Source: Caprimulgus europaeus (taxonomy: Eukaryota > Chordata > Aves > Caprimulgiformes > Caprimulgidae). From it: 64,000 bases of DNA. Position numbers and translations under genes: made by a program. The stretch spans positions 18,243,165 through 18,307,164 of the forward strand of contig OU015538.1 of assembly GCA_907165065.1 (NCBI GenBank). The letters are read 5' to 3'. The notes under the pieces were generated by a model that was given only the letters and a program-made list of their open reading frames with translations, was not told where the DNA came from and searched no databases. This document shows, piece after piece, positions 1 through 12,571 of this stretch (position 1 is its first letter; every line of letters begins with the position of its first letter).

Positions 1-535
1 AACTGACAAGTAGGATAGACAAGTGTCAAAACCTAATACACATTAGACTAGCAGGAAAATGGCATATTCTGCTCATTTCTACATCACAGATTTTACTATT
101 TTCTTAGTTATTAGGAAAGCATCAGGTATATTTGGGGGTTTTGACAGAAAAATTTAAAACAGATGGATGGATTAAATTTGTCAAATGAAATACTACCATT
201 TTCATTTGCTGCTATTCAGCCCATGAGAAGGGCAAGGTGAATTTATTTTGCTTTTTCTATGAGGAAGGAAATTAAAGGGTAAGGCAGAGGTTATTTAATT
301 AGCTGCATAATTCTTAGTAATAAAACAATCCAATGCTAAACAAGATAGCACAAAAAGGTGCTATGTCTTGAGAACAATCCAAATGAAAAATTAACATTTT
401 TTAATGCTTGAAAATATATAACAGCTGTTGAAAGTAACACAGTTACTTTACTTTATAGTCTAGTTATGAAATATTATGGTATTGCCTTTCCAAAATTAAT
501 GTAAATGATTGTCGAAGTAGTAGTATATTTTTAAT

Positions 536-547
536 CACACACACACA
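536..547. repeat. short (CA)n microsatellite
   Basis: About six CA units in a row after a T-rich stretch. It is a short simple repeat with no other feature attached. Confidence 0.8.
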
Positions 548-3500
548 ATAAAGTGTACCTTTCAACTCAGGAATTACCCTTATTTGTGTTTAGTCTTTGA
601 TTTTTCCAGTTAAGCCATAGAGACTTTGTTATGTCACCGTTCCACAAACCTTGCTACCTTCTAAGAAGGTCTCAAATTTTCAGCTGCCTTCAGTTAATGT
701 TGGAGTATGTTCCAAAGCTAAAAACCAACTGGTTCTTGAAACCCTGAGAATAGTTTTTTAACAAAATTCTGCTATTCTCTTTTGGTATTTCTGAGGCAGC
801 TTTGTAAGGAAACATGCAAATCACTCAAATGTATGCTTCATTTTTTTGTAATTTTTACGTAAAATATTTTTCCTTTCCATATGCCACCTGGAAATGATTA
901 CTAAGCTTTCAGTCAAAAATGTGAGTGTTTTCCATCAAATTCAGGTTTTTTCCTTAAAATGATTAGGTTTTCCCACTGATCTGATAGCAATTTGTACACC
1001 CAGGTTCCAAACAGACCTTTTCCCATATTAGTGTGTTATGCAGCATTCGATTGTTTTCTGTGATTATTTAAAGCAATTTGTTGAAATCACAGAAATGTGA
1101 TGATAACACTTTGTAAACTTACTTGCAAAACAAAGTATGTTTTGCATTTGATAGGATTGAACACATGAAGCTTTTAAAAAAGATGCTGGCTTAGTTTTGA
1201 TTGTGAAATGTCTTTTTCATGGGTACTCACTTAAGTAACCTGTAGAATGTAAAATGGATTTTGCAAGTAAAATGAAGTAAATCAAGAGACTAGCTCAGAA
1301 CTGTATTCATTCATATAGGGTTTGAATAGTGTTTGTTTGAGAAATCCTCAGCTGTAGATTGAATGTTTGTTTCTTTATGGATTACCATTTAGTTTAGATA
1401 GTCATATAATTTAAATTAAATTTTGTGATACAGTCATCTGTATTCACAAAGAAGAAGGCCTGCAAGCCAGACTAAGAATATCAGGCCACAGGATTTTGTG
1501 CTAGGACTGACAAAGAAAGCACTTAACACACCACTCTAGCAAAACACATTCAGAGAGCACATTCACAGATTCCCCCAAGGTTATCTCTGTTTACAGGCAT
1601 CAGAGAACAATGCAGCCTTTTAAAAAAATATATCTATGATTACTTTTATTGCAAAAAATTAAAGATTATGAATTTGAAAGAAAAGAATTAAGCTTATTAT
1701 ATGCTATGACAAATCCTTTCATTTCCATTTACCCATTAGGAGGGTACATAGAAGCAGTCACTAAAATTAAAGCTAATAAAAGTAATAAAATACTGAACTT
1801 TTGCATGACTTATTGAAAAGCTTTCATCAAAGAGAACATCATAACCATATATGTAAAATAGATCTCAGAAAGCAAATTGGTACATTAGGTGATTATTTAT
1901 GAAACATGTGAAGCGCTCTTATGCTTTTTTCCAACAGATTTGAATGTTTTTTAGCATTGCATGCTCTAGGCTTCTATAATATATTCTTACCACTCTTTTT
2001 GCACTGTCATTTTGTTTCTTGTAGAGGCACCTACATTCTGACTGTATGAGAACAGGAGCTATAGCTATATGAAGGGCATAAAGACAAACTGGGGCAGTTC
2101 TGGCATGATACTGAATGGAGCATTACTTGGGGACAAGGCATAGTATTACTGGAAAGGCTACACTGTCCTTAATCTTAAATGTATGAACAGGAGCTTTGAA
2201 GGCATTAAGGAATTCCTGCTGCCATTGCCATGCACGTGTCTGGATTGAGGATAGCTGGAGATATCAGGCTACACCTCTGTTTAACCATCCACATCTCTTG
2301 TCGTAACACCTTAATGAGCTGCAACTGCAGGGGGAACAACCAGTTAGAAATTTGTTTGAACTGATCAAGAATTAAGGGGAAAAGAAGTGTGAGGAAAATG
2401 GAAAATAATTGGGGCTATTTTTTTGCAGAAATGTATCTGTTTGAAGGAGCTCTTGCCAGCACCACATTTGTGATCAAAGTATGAAATGGTTGGAGTCCCT
2501 GTGGCCCTGGAGAGGAGAAGCTGGTGCTCCAGGCTGTGGCCGCATCAGAGGATCAGGATCAGGCTTAAGGCAGTCACTGAGTTGTCCCCAAGGAGGCACT
2601 TCAACTTTCTACTGAGTGAGACCAACTCTGTTAGTGAAGGCAAAGAAAGTCTGGAGGAAGAGACAACCTCTAGTCCTCGCTTCAAATAAAACTGAGCAGG
2701 GATTTAAGTCCAGATATTGCAGATGAATACTCTCACTACCAATCCTTCTGGCTGTTTATTGATGAGCTTTTCCTTTCCTTTTTCTGCAACAAACAATCTT
2801 GGTTTAATTCTGACAAAATCTAAAGATTTCAGTTTTGTTCCTATGATGGAATTCTTGTTTTGCAGAAAAAATATATTCAATTTAATAGGATTACCCCATG
2901 CTGAAAGTGAAAGTGATACATTATACTCATCTCTGATACAATTCCATTGATACCAGAGGACTAATGTTTGGTCTGAGTGAGTTGCAGCAATGTATAACTT
3001 TTCAATCCAAAAAGTCAATACCAACTTCTCTCTGGATTTTTCAGCAGTGTGGAAAACATTCTTGAAACCTAATTTACCTGAGGAAAGAAGCTCTTACGGT
3101 CAGTACACCAAGATATTAAATAGCATTTAGCTAACAAAGTTAATTTATAAAAGTGAAAAAAAAAGAAAAGTGAAACACAAAAGCAGAGCTAATTTAATGA
3201 CATCTCTATTGGCATCAAGTGTTTCCAGTCTGCACATGGGCAGATGCTATGAGAATCTACCAAACTACTGCTGAGAATCAGTTCAGTTCCTGAAAATTTC
3301 CATCTCATTAAATTTCTATGTATGGAAAGCGATGTCTTCACTGTAGATAATAATTTTATTAACACAGCTATTAACACTACAGACTCTGACAAGGAAACTG
3401 AAGTGTTAAAGAACATTTTCTAAAAATAAGCAAATTTACATATGTTATAATGAACTCATAACTAACCTTCTTAAACATGAGAAAAGGGAAAAAAAGACCT

Positions 3501-3705
3501 CAAATTAAAGTAATCAAAACGAAGTAAAGAAATAAAATAGCTGGCTAGAAAAAGCCCAAACATATTAGGATGGCAATGAGATTTTCATGCAATTGTTTAC
3601 GAACCTCAAAAAGTTTCATGAGATGTAGTATTAAAGAAGCTGTAGCTCAATAATCCATCCTGTGGGTACATTATTCTTTTTCACCATGCTTCTGAATTCC
3701 TGTTT

Positions 3706-3724
3706 AAAAAAAAAAAAAAAAAAA
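3706..3724. repeat. poly(A) run, 19 nt
   Basis: Nineteen consecutive A residues. No retroposed gene body or target-site duplication was recognised beside it, so it is treated as a simple homopolymer and not as a SINE or processed-pseudogene tail. Confidence 0.85.
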
Positions 3725-5341
3725 TCAGAATCCAATAAGGCATGATAAATAATGTCTTTAGGTAATCAATCACAAACACTTGATGTGGATAATTCCCAAA
3801 CAATACATACTGTCAAATATTACTAATACAAACAATTCTGCAAATCATATTGATGAATATAACCACAGAAACTGGGATATTTCATCAGTAAGGACAGAGG
3901 ATTTCTTTCTCACAGAATTCAATAATAATGAAAAGCAACTAAAAATGGAAAATGTGCCTTCTCAGAACCTGACTGAAAGCACGCGGAAATGCCCAGGAGT
4001 CTTGTTTTACAGGTGGTCTTGGCTGAGAGCTGTCGAAACCAGAACAGTACCCCTGATGAATTGATGCTTCTTTCATTTCCATTCAGGAAAACGTGGTGGC
4101 CCAGAATGGCTCTTTAGTCACTACTGAAGTATGTGAATAATGTGAAGAAAAGTTGTCTTCCCTCCAGTACCTTACTGGTAAGTAGGACGTGCTTTGCTCT
4201 TGAACCTCCCAAGCAAAAAGGTTTATTTGTTTGGTGTTTTTGTTTGTTTGTTTGGGGTTTTTTTTGCCTTTTTTTTTCCCTGCCAGAAAACCTGAGATAA
4301 GTGGGGAACAGTAAAGACTGGTGGAATTCTGAGGGGACAAGCTTTCAGAGATAAAATAATAAAAGGACACAATCTGATCCTCTTAGTCTCAACACACGAA
4401 GAGCATGTAAGTCTTGATGTATTGAAATACCCTCATATTTACTTTCTTCCTCCCCTCCCAGAGGTTTCAAATATAGGTCCAGGCAAGGAAGCCAGATGTT
4501 GACAATGTGACCTAGGACTTGCACACATTTTTGTATTTTTAGAGGAATCCCTTTCAAGTGTGTGCTCTTACATTTTCAATGGAATACGGAAGTTGTCTTC
4601 TACTTAAACATTTCTATGTGCATCTGTTCCCTACTCTTGTAGGTACTGATCAATTAAGTGGTTATTAAATGCATTTTCCCATTTGTTCTGATTTACTTAA
4701 TGCTTTATAGCAGTTCATTTTAAAGTTATAAAACAGTGGTCAAATATCCTGATTATAGCTTTTGACATTTGTTGTTGTTAAAACTGAAGACCTCCACAAA
4801 CAAGCAGCATACACTAGGGACAACAAGAAAACATAGGTGGCTGAAAACAAGCAGAATTTATTTCAATTCTGACTAAAATGAACAAGGTTTTTTCTTTTCC
4901 TAAGAAATTCCATAAATCAAAAGCTAATTGCTCAGAAGGTATTATTTTATGATACATGAGAAATACAGTGAAATGACTCTATATGTTTGTTTATACCTAT
5001 ATATACACATGCTCATATGCATACACACACAAACACAGATACTCCCAAATACATATTCACATGGTGCTAACAACCTAGACTAAATAAAAAGCAAGGAAAT
5101 ACAAAATTCAAGCTGTTTGCTTTGCCTTATCTATTTCCATTATGCATGGTAAATATTGCAGATCATATGGTCTATAAAATCACATGCTGTTTGGAGACTT
5201 CTTCAGAGCTTTGCCACAACAGGGGATTGTAAGGATAGATTCAGTAGCAACTCTGAGTTTTCCAGACTTTTTTATTTAGTTAGAATCTTCATGATAGCTG
5301 AATTTATTTTTTGCATGTGAAGCTCCTTTATTTCCCATGCC

Positions 5342-5400
5342 TTTTTTTTTTAAACACCTCCCCAACCCCCCCCACCCAAAAAAAAAGGCAGGGGGGAGGG
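5342..5400. repeat. homopolymer cluster (T, C, A, G runs)
   Basis: Consecutive runs of T, C, A and G lie within 59 bp. The C-rich part (CCTCCCC at 5357-5363) is complementary to GGGGAGG at 5393-5399, so the segment could fold back with an A-rich loop. It is low-complexity sequence and no coding role is supported. Confidence 0.75.
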
Positions 5401-8400
5401 CAGCATATGGGGGTTTTTAAGTTTTCCTTGTAGGACGTTTGAGATTTGAAGGAAATAGAAAGTAGTAGTGAATAATAGTGGGTGATTAGATAGAGGTTTG
5501 ATACTGCTCATTGCACAGAGCTGTTGCCAACTCAGAGCTGAGGCCCCAGTGGGCACACATGAATTCTCTCAGGTCCCAGGGCAACTCAAACCTTTTTCAA
5601 ATTCTGGCATTTAGGCATTAACTTATTATCCAGAACTTCAGAAGAGAACTCTCTTGTAAAATGAAAAATAACTTTTCAAAAAGTTAAAATACATAAAATT
5701 ATTCCCTCAAATTCTGTTGAGGTGGGCAGGGTGTGTGCTAAATAGATGGATGGCAATGTGTAAGGAGGAATAAGAGCTTCGTCTTCTACCAAGTGGTTAC
5801 TTAGTACTCCCAAATCAAAACAACCCATCACCTTCTCTACCTAAGATTTAACTGTTGTCTATATGCCTAGAAAAATGTTGATGTTATCAGAGGAGATCTT
5901 TGCAGTAGTGCAGTTTTCAAATGACTTAAGGATCAAGTTTTGATTTAAAGCCAGAAGTTACTGTAAATTGTGATGCATTATTTGAAGGCCAACATTCATA
6001 CGCAGGAGACTTGTTAAGAAATGCAGGTTCATTTGATGTGTTAAGCATGTTAGCATTAGTGTTATTTTTCAAAGAAAGGTCTATTGGATAATGGGACATA
6101 ACATTTTTAGGCAGAGTTAATAAGATTATGATGCAAAAGTAGGAATCTTCTTTGGGCATTTAATTACCTTATACTATTATTTTCATTGTATGACCTTAAA
6201 TTCAGATAAGATTAAAATTACCACTGAGTGCTACAGCAAGATAGAATAATATATATTTTTGAGATGATTTGTCTATGGGATAAGTTCAGCTGCATCCACA
6301 ACAGTGACCATAATCCTGTGGGCAATCAGACGAACTGTTCTGGCTGCTGCTTGGGCTTAAATAAGAAATTCTGTCCTCAGTTGGTTACTATTGTCTGCTC
6401 TCAGTAGCTCTGCGAGTTGTGGTGATTTTACTGTTTCTTTGATCACTCCCTGACTCTTTTTAAACCTGAGCCAGTTTTCAAAGCCACCACTGATTGTAAA
6501 TTTACATTTTCACATGCTTTCATTGACTCAATCAGGCTAGCTCCTAATGAGATATGAAATCCTACCTGCAGAACTGAGATTCCATCTCTGCAGCAACCAG
6601 GTGGGTTCAGCTAATAATTGCACTGTATTTTAAATGGTGCTGGTGGTTGCTAAAAAAACCTGAGGTCTTCACTTTGCCTTTTGGGTTCCTGTATATCTGT
6701 TTAAACAGCTAAATTTCATACCTTGTTTACAGCCTGCACCTATGATTTTAGACAGGGGACAGTATCGTCTTCAGATGGATGCACATCAGTCATCAATAGT
6801 CTATCATGTAGAAAGTTCCCCTTTTCATGCTGGTTGTTCATTACACAATCAGTCACTTTCCATAATATATAAATATATAAAATATTAATATGCTATGTTC
6901 AACAAAAGAGAAAAATGAATTATTGAAATGATTCCTACATAATTATAGAAAAAAAAAAAAATACCGTCTTATGGAACAGTGAAAATCAGAAGAGTTCTCA
7001 ATGTATATGAATAAGGCTTGCAATCTCGAGAGAGGGGTTGTTTTAATTAAAATCCTATTTTATTTTAATGAATCAATACTAAAGGTTCCTATGATTACAG
7101 TTCTTTAATCTTACGGATCAAGGAAAAGGAGACATACATTTTCTACAACTGAATTTAGCTTAACGTTACTGCACATGTTTTAAAAATTCCAGTGGTTCTC
7201 TCTCCATCTATGAAACTTCTTTCTATTAGTTATAAAAATATTGAAGCCCCTGTATATAAATTAGGAAATAGTTTGATTTTTTTTTTCTGTCTTATGAGAA
7301 AATTCTCTTTTTACTAAGTAAAAAATATCTACATATTCAATTTTCTTCTGAACTTTCCAGCATTGCACAGCCAAATTCAACAAAGGGATTTTTCACTGAA
7401 TTAGTTTCACTGACTTCAAAAGCATTATGCCAAAGTATGCATCGAGTCCTTCACAAATAGCTAAGCAGAGAAAACCTTTATTTCAGTGCTGGTTTGAGGC
7501 TGAACGTAATGAGTTCTACTCCTACTGCACCATTCATTCCTGATGGCTACATGGTCATAACACCACTGATTACACACTCAACTACTGTGTTTCAAATATT
7601 TCAGCAAATGCTAAAAATAAAGGATAATTTCCAGCAAGGTACCTATAGGAAACCAGTAGTACTGGTTCAGTCAGATCAGCAGCTGTCATGCAAATCTTGG
7701 AAGAGCTGTCCTTCCAAGCATCAACAACTGCTTTCAAAGCCGAGATAAAAATCCAGTTCAGAACAACAGCACGGATTGTTCACTCAGGAAATATGAAAAG
7801 AAAGGTTTTTCTTTGCAATAATTTTCTGCCTTTCATCCAACATAGAGTTCATTAAGTCTTTGTGTCTGTGACAATAAAAATGTCTATAGTGGTATGAGCT
7901 TCGAGATAAGTTACCCTAAAGATTAGAAGTCAGTGATGCTGATCATTGATGCATCCTCTTAAATACATAATTGCAACAGATGTAGCTTAAAAGGAAAGTG
8001 TGGCAACATATTTACTGATGGTTTTGCATTAGCAAAATGATGCAGAAGCTGGAGGCTCAGCTGGCAGTCCCAGTTCTGGTTCTGGATGGCTGGCAGAGAG
8101 GACAAAGTGCTCACTAGGAATGATACTGTAGTTGTTGCCTATGCTCCGCTTTCTGTTAATGCCACTCATGGTAAGAGTGTAGCATCTGCTCAGCCTTTAT
8201 TAAATTAATAAAAGCCTGTTCTTGCTTTGATGGTGCCAATAGAAACAAAGATCATCATGTCCCTTGGAAAGTGACATGAACCACATCTCCTGAAGATGTA
8301 TACAATGTCCCAGATGTAAAGACAGCAATTTCCTTGATAAGAATGGAAGAGCAGGAGTCAGTTTTCTGAGTTCTCGTCCTGTTTTAGAATGACAACCTAT

Positions 8401-8778
8401 AAAATGCAAGAGAAGCTTTTTGCAAGAGAGATACTGAGAAGAAAAAAAGTTAGTGGGTGTTATTGTTAGTATTTGCTGAAAAATGAGGTCCAGTAAAATA
8501 CACCAAGCTCTGCTATGTGCTCAAGCACCTCTCGTAAGTAGAAAGCATCTTTAGTGCTCTGATCTTGAGCAGCATTTGTCCTTAATGGGGAGCAAGAACA
8601 GCAGCCTTATCTTGCAGACAGTTTTACACATGAAATTGGTGTGAGAAATCCAGGGATACAGAGGATGACCTTGACACATTATCCTGCTAAGGGTACCTTT
8701 TAGCAGGTTCCAACCAAACTGTAAAACTCCTTACTTGGAGGAACAGAATCTACTACAAGGGAGGAAAATAAGCACATT

Positions 8779-8808
8779 AAAAAAAAAAAAAACTTAAAAA
8801 AAAAAAAA
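8779..8808. repeat. poly(A) tract interrupted by CTT
   Basis: Two A runs are separated by a CTT triplet. No retroelement body was recognised upstream. Confidence 0.85.
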
Positions 8809-11800
8809 TCCTAAGTCTTGTGGTCTGCAAGTGGAAATGGATCTAACACAGCATTTTTTGTGTACAACTTTTATGTAGATTGTTAAAAAAATTATCCAGA
8901 TATCTATTGTCCAGACAGTTTAGAACAGCATAGCGCAGGCACTGTCAAAATCTTAAGTGCACACAGATTACACAACCATGACTAATCATAATCTACTCTA
9001 AGAATAGCCTTAAATAATTTTTTCTCCCTTCTCGTTAATATGTTCTAACTGTCCTAGAAAGGGCAGGGGAGTGCAGGTGGTGTGTCCTGGCTGTTATAGC
9101 AGTGATGACAGACACTTTCAAAGACAAGCTCTTTTTCAATACTAATAGTTGACTTTGCTGGGGTGAACCACATGTGACATTTGGTGGGTTTGTTCTCCCT
9201 GGAGCCCCACCTTTAGACTAGCACGTTGTTCAAATGTAATGGTGTTTTGTTTATATTTGGCTACAGGTTGTTGCAGGCAGGGCACAGACCTGGAACCGGG
9301 AGCCGTGCCCAGCCATTGTCAGTTTGATGTCAGTCATTCTTTCAGAAATACAATTTATGTGCCTTGTTTATGTACAAAGCCTCATGGATACTCCATGGTG
9401 GAAACTACTTCCTCTGCATCAAAAAGTGGCTTTTTGCTGGTTTGGCTGCTGATTTGATTACGTGTTGTACCTGCTCTAAAAACTGGCTCCAGCCACTGGA
9501 GTGTCAGAGTAGGTTGCTGCAGAGAGGAGGAAACAGACGGTGCAATCGATCTTCATGACTCCTGATGCACATGACTACATTCCTCCCTGCCTAAGTGGCG
9601 CATACAAGATGATTAAATAATCAGCGCTATTACCCTGGAGGAATAGAAATCCCTGAAGCAGCCACTCAGAACACCAGGCTCTGCTCTCTGAAGCAGAAGC
9701 GGTGAGAGGCAGCGGTGCCTGTTCCAGGTACAAGATGAAAAACAGAATGAATTCTCGGTCCCTGTGTGGGCTAATGTCTTTCAACTCTTTTACTTGTTTG
9801 TCTCAATCACTGCTTAATCATAAAATGCTCATTTTTCTTTTGGTATTAAAGGAAATTGACATAACATTATATCTTAAAATGGGATATTGTCTATATCCTG
9901 GTTTAGTAGGGGAAAAAATGGATTGACAATTCCCTTAACAGAGATGGGTTTATTGGTACATTTAGCATCACCCTTTAAAATTTACCCAGAGCGTGTTTTA
10001 AACTTTTAGACCATTTTTAAAAATTAATCAGGCAGAACTCCAAATCCAAAACATAAATTGATTTTGAACACACGTGGCTCAAACTGCTTTTATTAGCAAC
10101 CTGCTGGGCAATAAAAGCAAATGCATTTTACACGTTCCTGTACCTATATAAGTATTTGTAATGTCTCCTGTAATATTATTATCGATTACAAACCCCAGAC
10201 AGTGTTAAACTGACTTCACTGATGTTCATTATCCTGAGTGCAGAAAATGCAGCTTATTTGTACATTCAGATAACACGGAAATCACAGTTACATCTTCTCA
10301 AAAATAGACAATCCACTCAGTTTTAGTTAAGAAGATAAATTAACCCCTTTATGTGGGTCTCCTAGTTGCTCAAAGCTATAAGTTTCATACTGCCTATATG
10401 AAAAATCCATTTTTAAAAGGAAGCAAAATTATTTATTAGGGAACAAACTAGCTTGGGGAAAAAAAAAACAAGGTTAAGATTTATTTATGTCTTTCTATTG
10501 TTTTAAAGCAATTTCATTTTAAAATTTAAAGTTATTTTAAAATAATAGAACAACAAAGTTATATAATCATCTTATTTGTGTAGTCCGAACTACAGCATAA
10601 AATCAGCAGCCGAGGGAAGATGGAAACAAAAATGGGGGTTTCAACTTAAAATTATTTTATTGTCTCAACTGAGCACTTTTAGAAAAACAAAGAATTTAAA
10701 TTAAAGCTCCCTGGGAATCTGCTTGAGTTATGGCTGCACCTCAGGGCTTCTGTACAAATAGCACGCTACCAGAAACTCGTATGTATATTATATGCTGTGT
10801 TTTTACATCAGTATGCACCTCTTAAACTGAACCATAGGTGAAATAAGAAAATTTTTTGTCTTTCTCATATTTCTGCCTATAAGAAATTCTCTTTCATCAT
10901 TTAGAGGCCTCTGTATCCTTTTGGTGCTTGCTGGTGTGGAGGAGGTGTTTGGGCTGAGACCCTCCTCCACAGAAGAAAGTATGAGAGAAATGTCCTCAAA
11001 ATACTTGTGCCAATATGGCAGTTACTTAAAAAAAACAATTCCCCTGTATTTGTCTGCATTGGGACTACTGGTATTTGATAGGCAAATGATTAACATTATA
11101 ACACATTCTGAACTTTAAAATACTTCTGCTTCCCCCAGGCAAAGATATCATTCCATGGCTTTGTATCCTCTTTTTCCTGTGGTATCTAAGCAATTTCTTG
11201 ATTTTTATTTATCTTACAAAGAAACTGATTGCAGAGTGTATAACTAAAAATAAAAGTTTCTGAGAACTCTTCAATCAAAACCTTGTGAGAAAGCTGCTAC
11301 CACAATAAATCAATTACTTGTGCTGGCTTTCTCCTCTAGATCCTCTTGTGGATTAAGTTCTGCCTATGAAGATATGTCTCAGTTTGCAATAATGTACTGG
11401 GGCAATGCAGAATTAACCTAGCATTGCAGGTAATAATTTACTTTTTTTTTTTCTTCCCCTCAAAGGTGGGTTTTGTATGCATACAGCAGGTTTTGCTTTC
11501 TTTCATCTTGCAGCAGTGATACTTTACTGACAAGCCAGTTCCTGGGGACAATAGTCATAGGTGGGTTTGCTCATATAATGGCCCTGAAAGCTTCATCTTC
11601 CTTTGGAGATTAGTCCCTCCTAGTCCCTCCAGTTCTGCATCACTGAATCACTATTTGACCACATCTCCCTTTTATGAATTTGCATGTATTTATATGTGTG
11701 ATTAAATATGTGCCAAGAGCTTGTGTCAATTTATCATGAAGGTATTTCAAAGGGTAGGTAGAGGAAATCAAAATATAGACAGTTACAATATTAAGAATAA

Positions 11801-12152
11801 AGGAGGAGTGATTTCCTTTTTGTTTTCTTCTTTGGATTTTAAGATTTAAAGTGCACACCATGGACTCGTGTACATCCTGTGGTACAATTATATGTTTGCT
11901 TATTTTGCCACCGCTTCAATCATTAGCAATATGTTTTAATCTCTCTGTTGCTCATGGATGCTTTTCTAGCATCATCTGTCATTGTCCCAGGATGCCAGGA
12001 TGACTATTAGAAACATGAGTTTCGTTTGGATTTTGTATACTGCTTGTGTGTTCTTGGTTGCAAGACTCAGGAGTGAAGTGTTCTTTATTCAAATAACACA
12101 GAACAAGGTTCCCAACTCTAAAGGCTGTTTCCAACTCATCCAGCTTGTGCAG

Positions 12153-12199
12153 GAAAAAAAAAAAAAAAAAACCAAACAAAAAACCGACCAAAAAAAACC
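12153..12199. repeat. A-rich tract with CCAAA/CCGACC interruptions
   Basis: A run of about 19 A residues is followed by A-rich sequence broken by short CC-containing words. The composition resembles the tracts near 38991-39042 and 43599-43640. Open frames crossing it on both strands are low-complexity artefacts. Confidence 0.75.
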
Positions 12200-12508
12200 T
12201 TGAGAAAGTTAAACATCTCTAAGGTAAAATCCAATGCAGTAATTTTTCAACACATTTCAGGATATTGGTCCCTAAATAGATTAATTATAGAGATTAATAA
12301 TTTTAGATCTGTAAATTAAATTCAGTAAATAGTTGCAGTCAAAATGCTTACTCTTTAGTTAAAAAATTTAGTAGTTTAGGGTTTAGAAAAGGTTAATTAT
12401 GAAAAGAATAGTGGAGATTTTATTACTTAATTGGTTAAGACTTTTTGGATTGTTTATTTCTGTTAGCAGAAAAAATAAACTGTGATTTTTTTCTTTGGCT
12501 CCAATGCA

Positions 12509-12571
12509 TATGTGTGTGTGTGTGTTTGTATGTATATACACACACACACACATATATATATATATGTATAT
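12509..12571. repeat. compound (TG)n-(CA)n-(TA)n microsatellite
   Basis: A TG run at 12511-12525 is followed by a TATA-containing spacer, a CA run at about 12538-12551 and a TA run ending near 12571. The TG and CA runs are reverse complements of each other, so the locus is self-complementary as well as repetitive. Alternating purine-pyrimidine sequence of this kind is a known candidate for Z-DNA or cruciform structure and for length polymorphism. Confidence 0.95.

Larger units (their letters stand above)
1..12150. other. AT-rich noncoding DNA, no gene recognised
   Basis: No recognisable gene or interspersed repeat was seen across this stretch. It is AT-rich with many short A and T runs. Open frames are below about 110 codons and often overlap on both strands; the longest, on the minus strand at 2704-3024, matches no family I know. 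Small simple repeats are present, including a short CA run at 536-547 and a T/C/A/G homopolymer cluster at 5342-5400. The sequence could be intergenic or intronic; nothing here distinguishes the two. Confidence 0.6.

Noticed and set aside
8058-8210. Short frame ending just after a CATG|GTAAGA donor-like site near 8170
   Set aside because: No good acceptor upstream; the frame continues through the donor to a stop and has no similarity.
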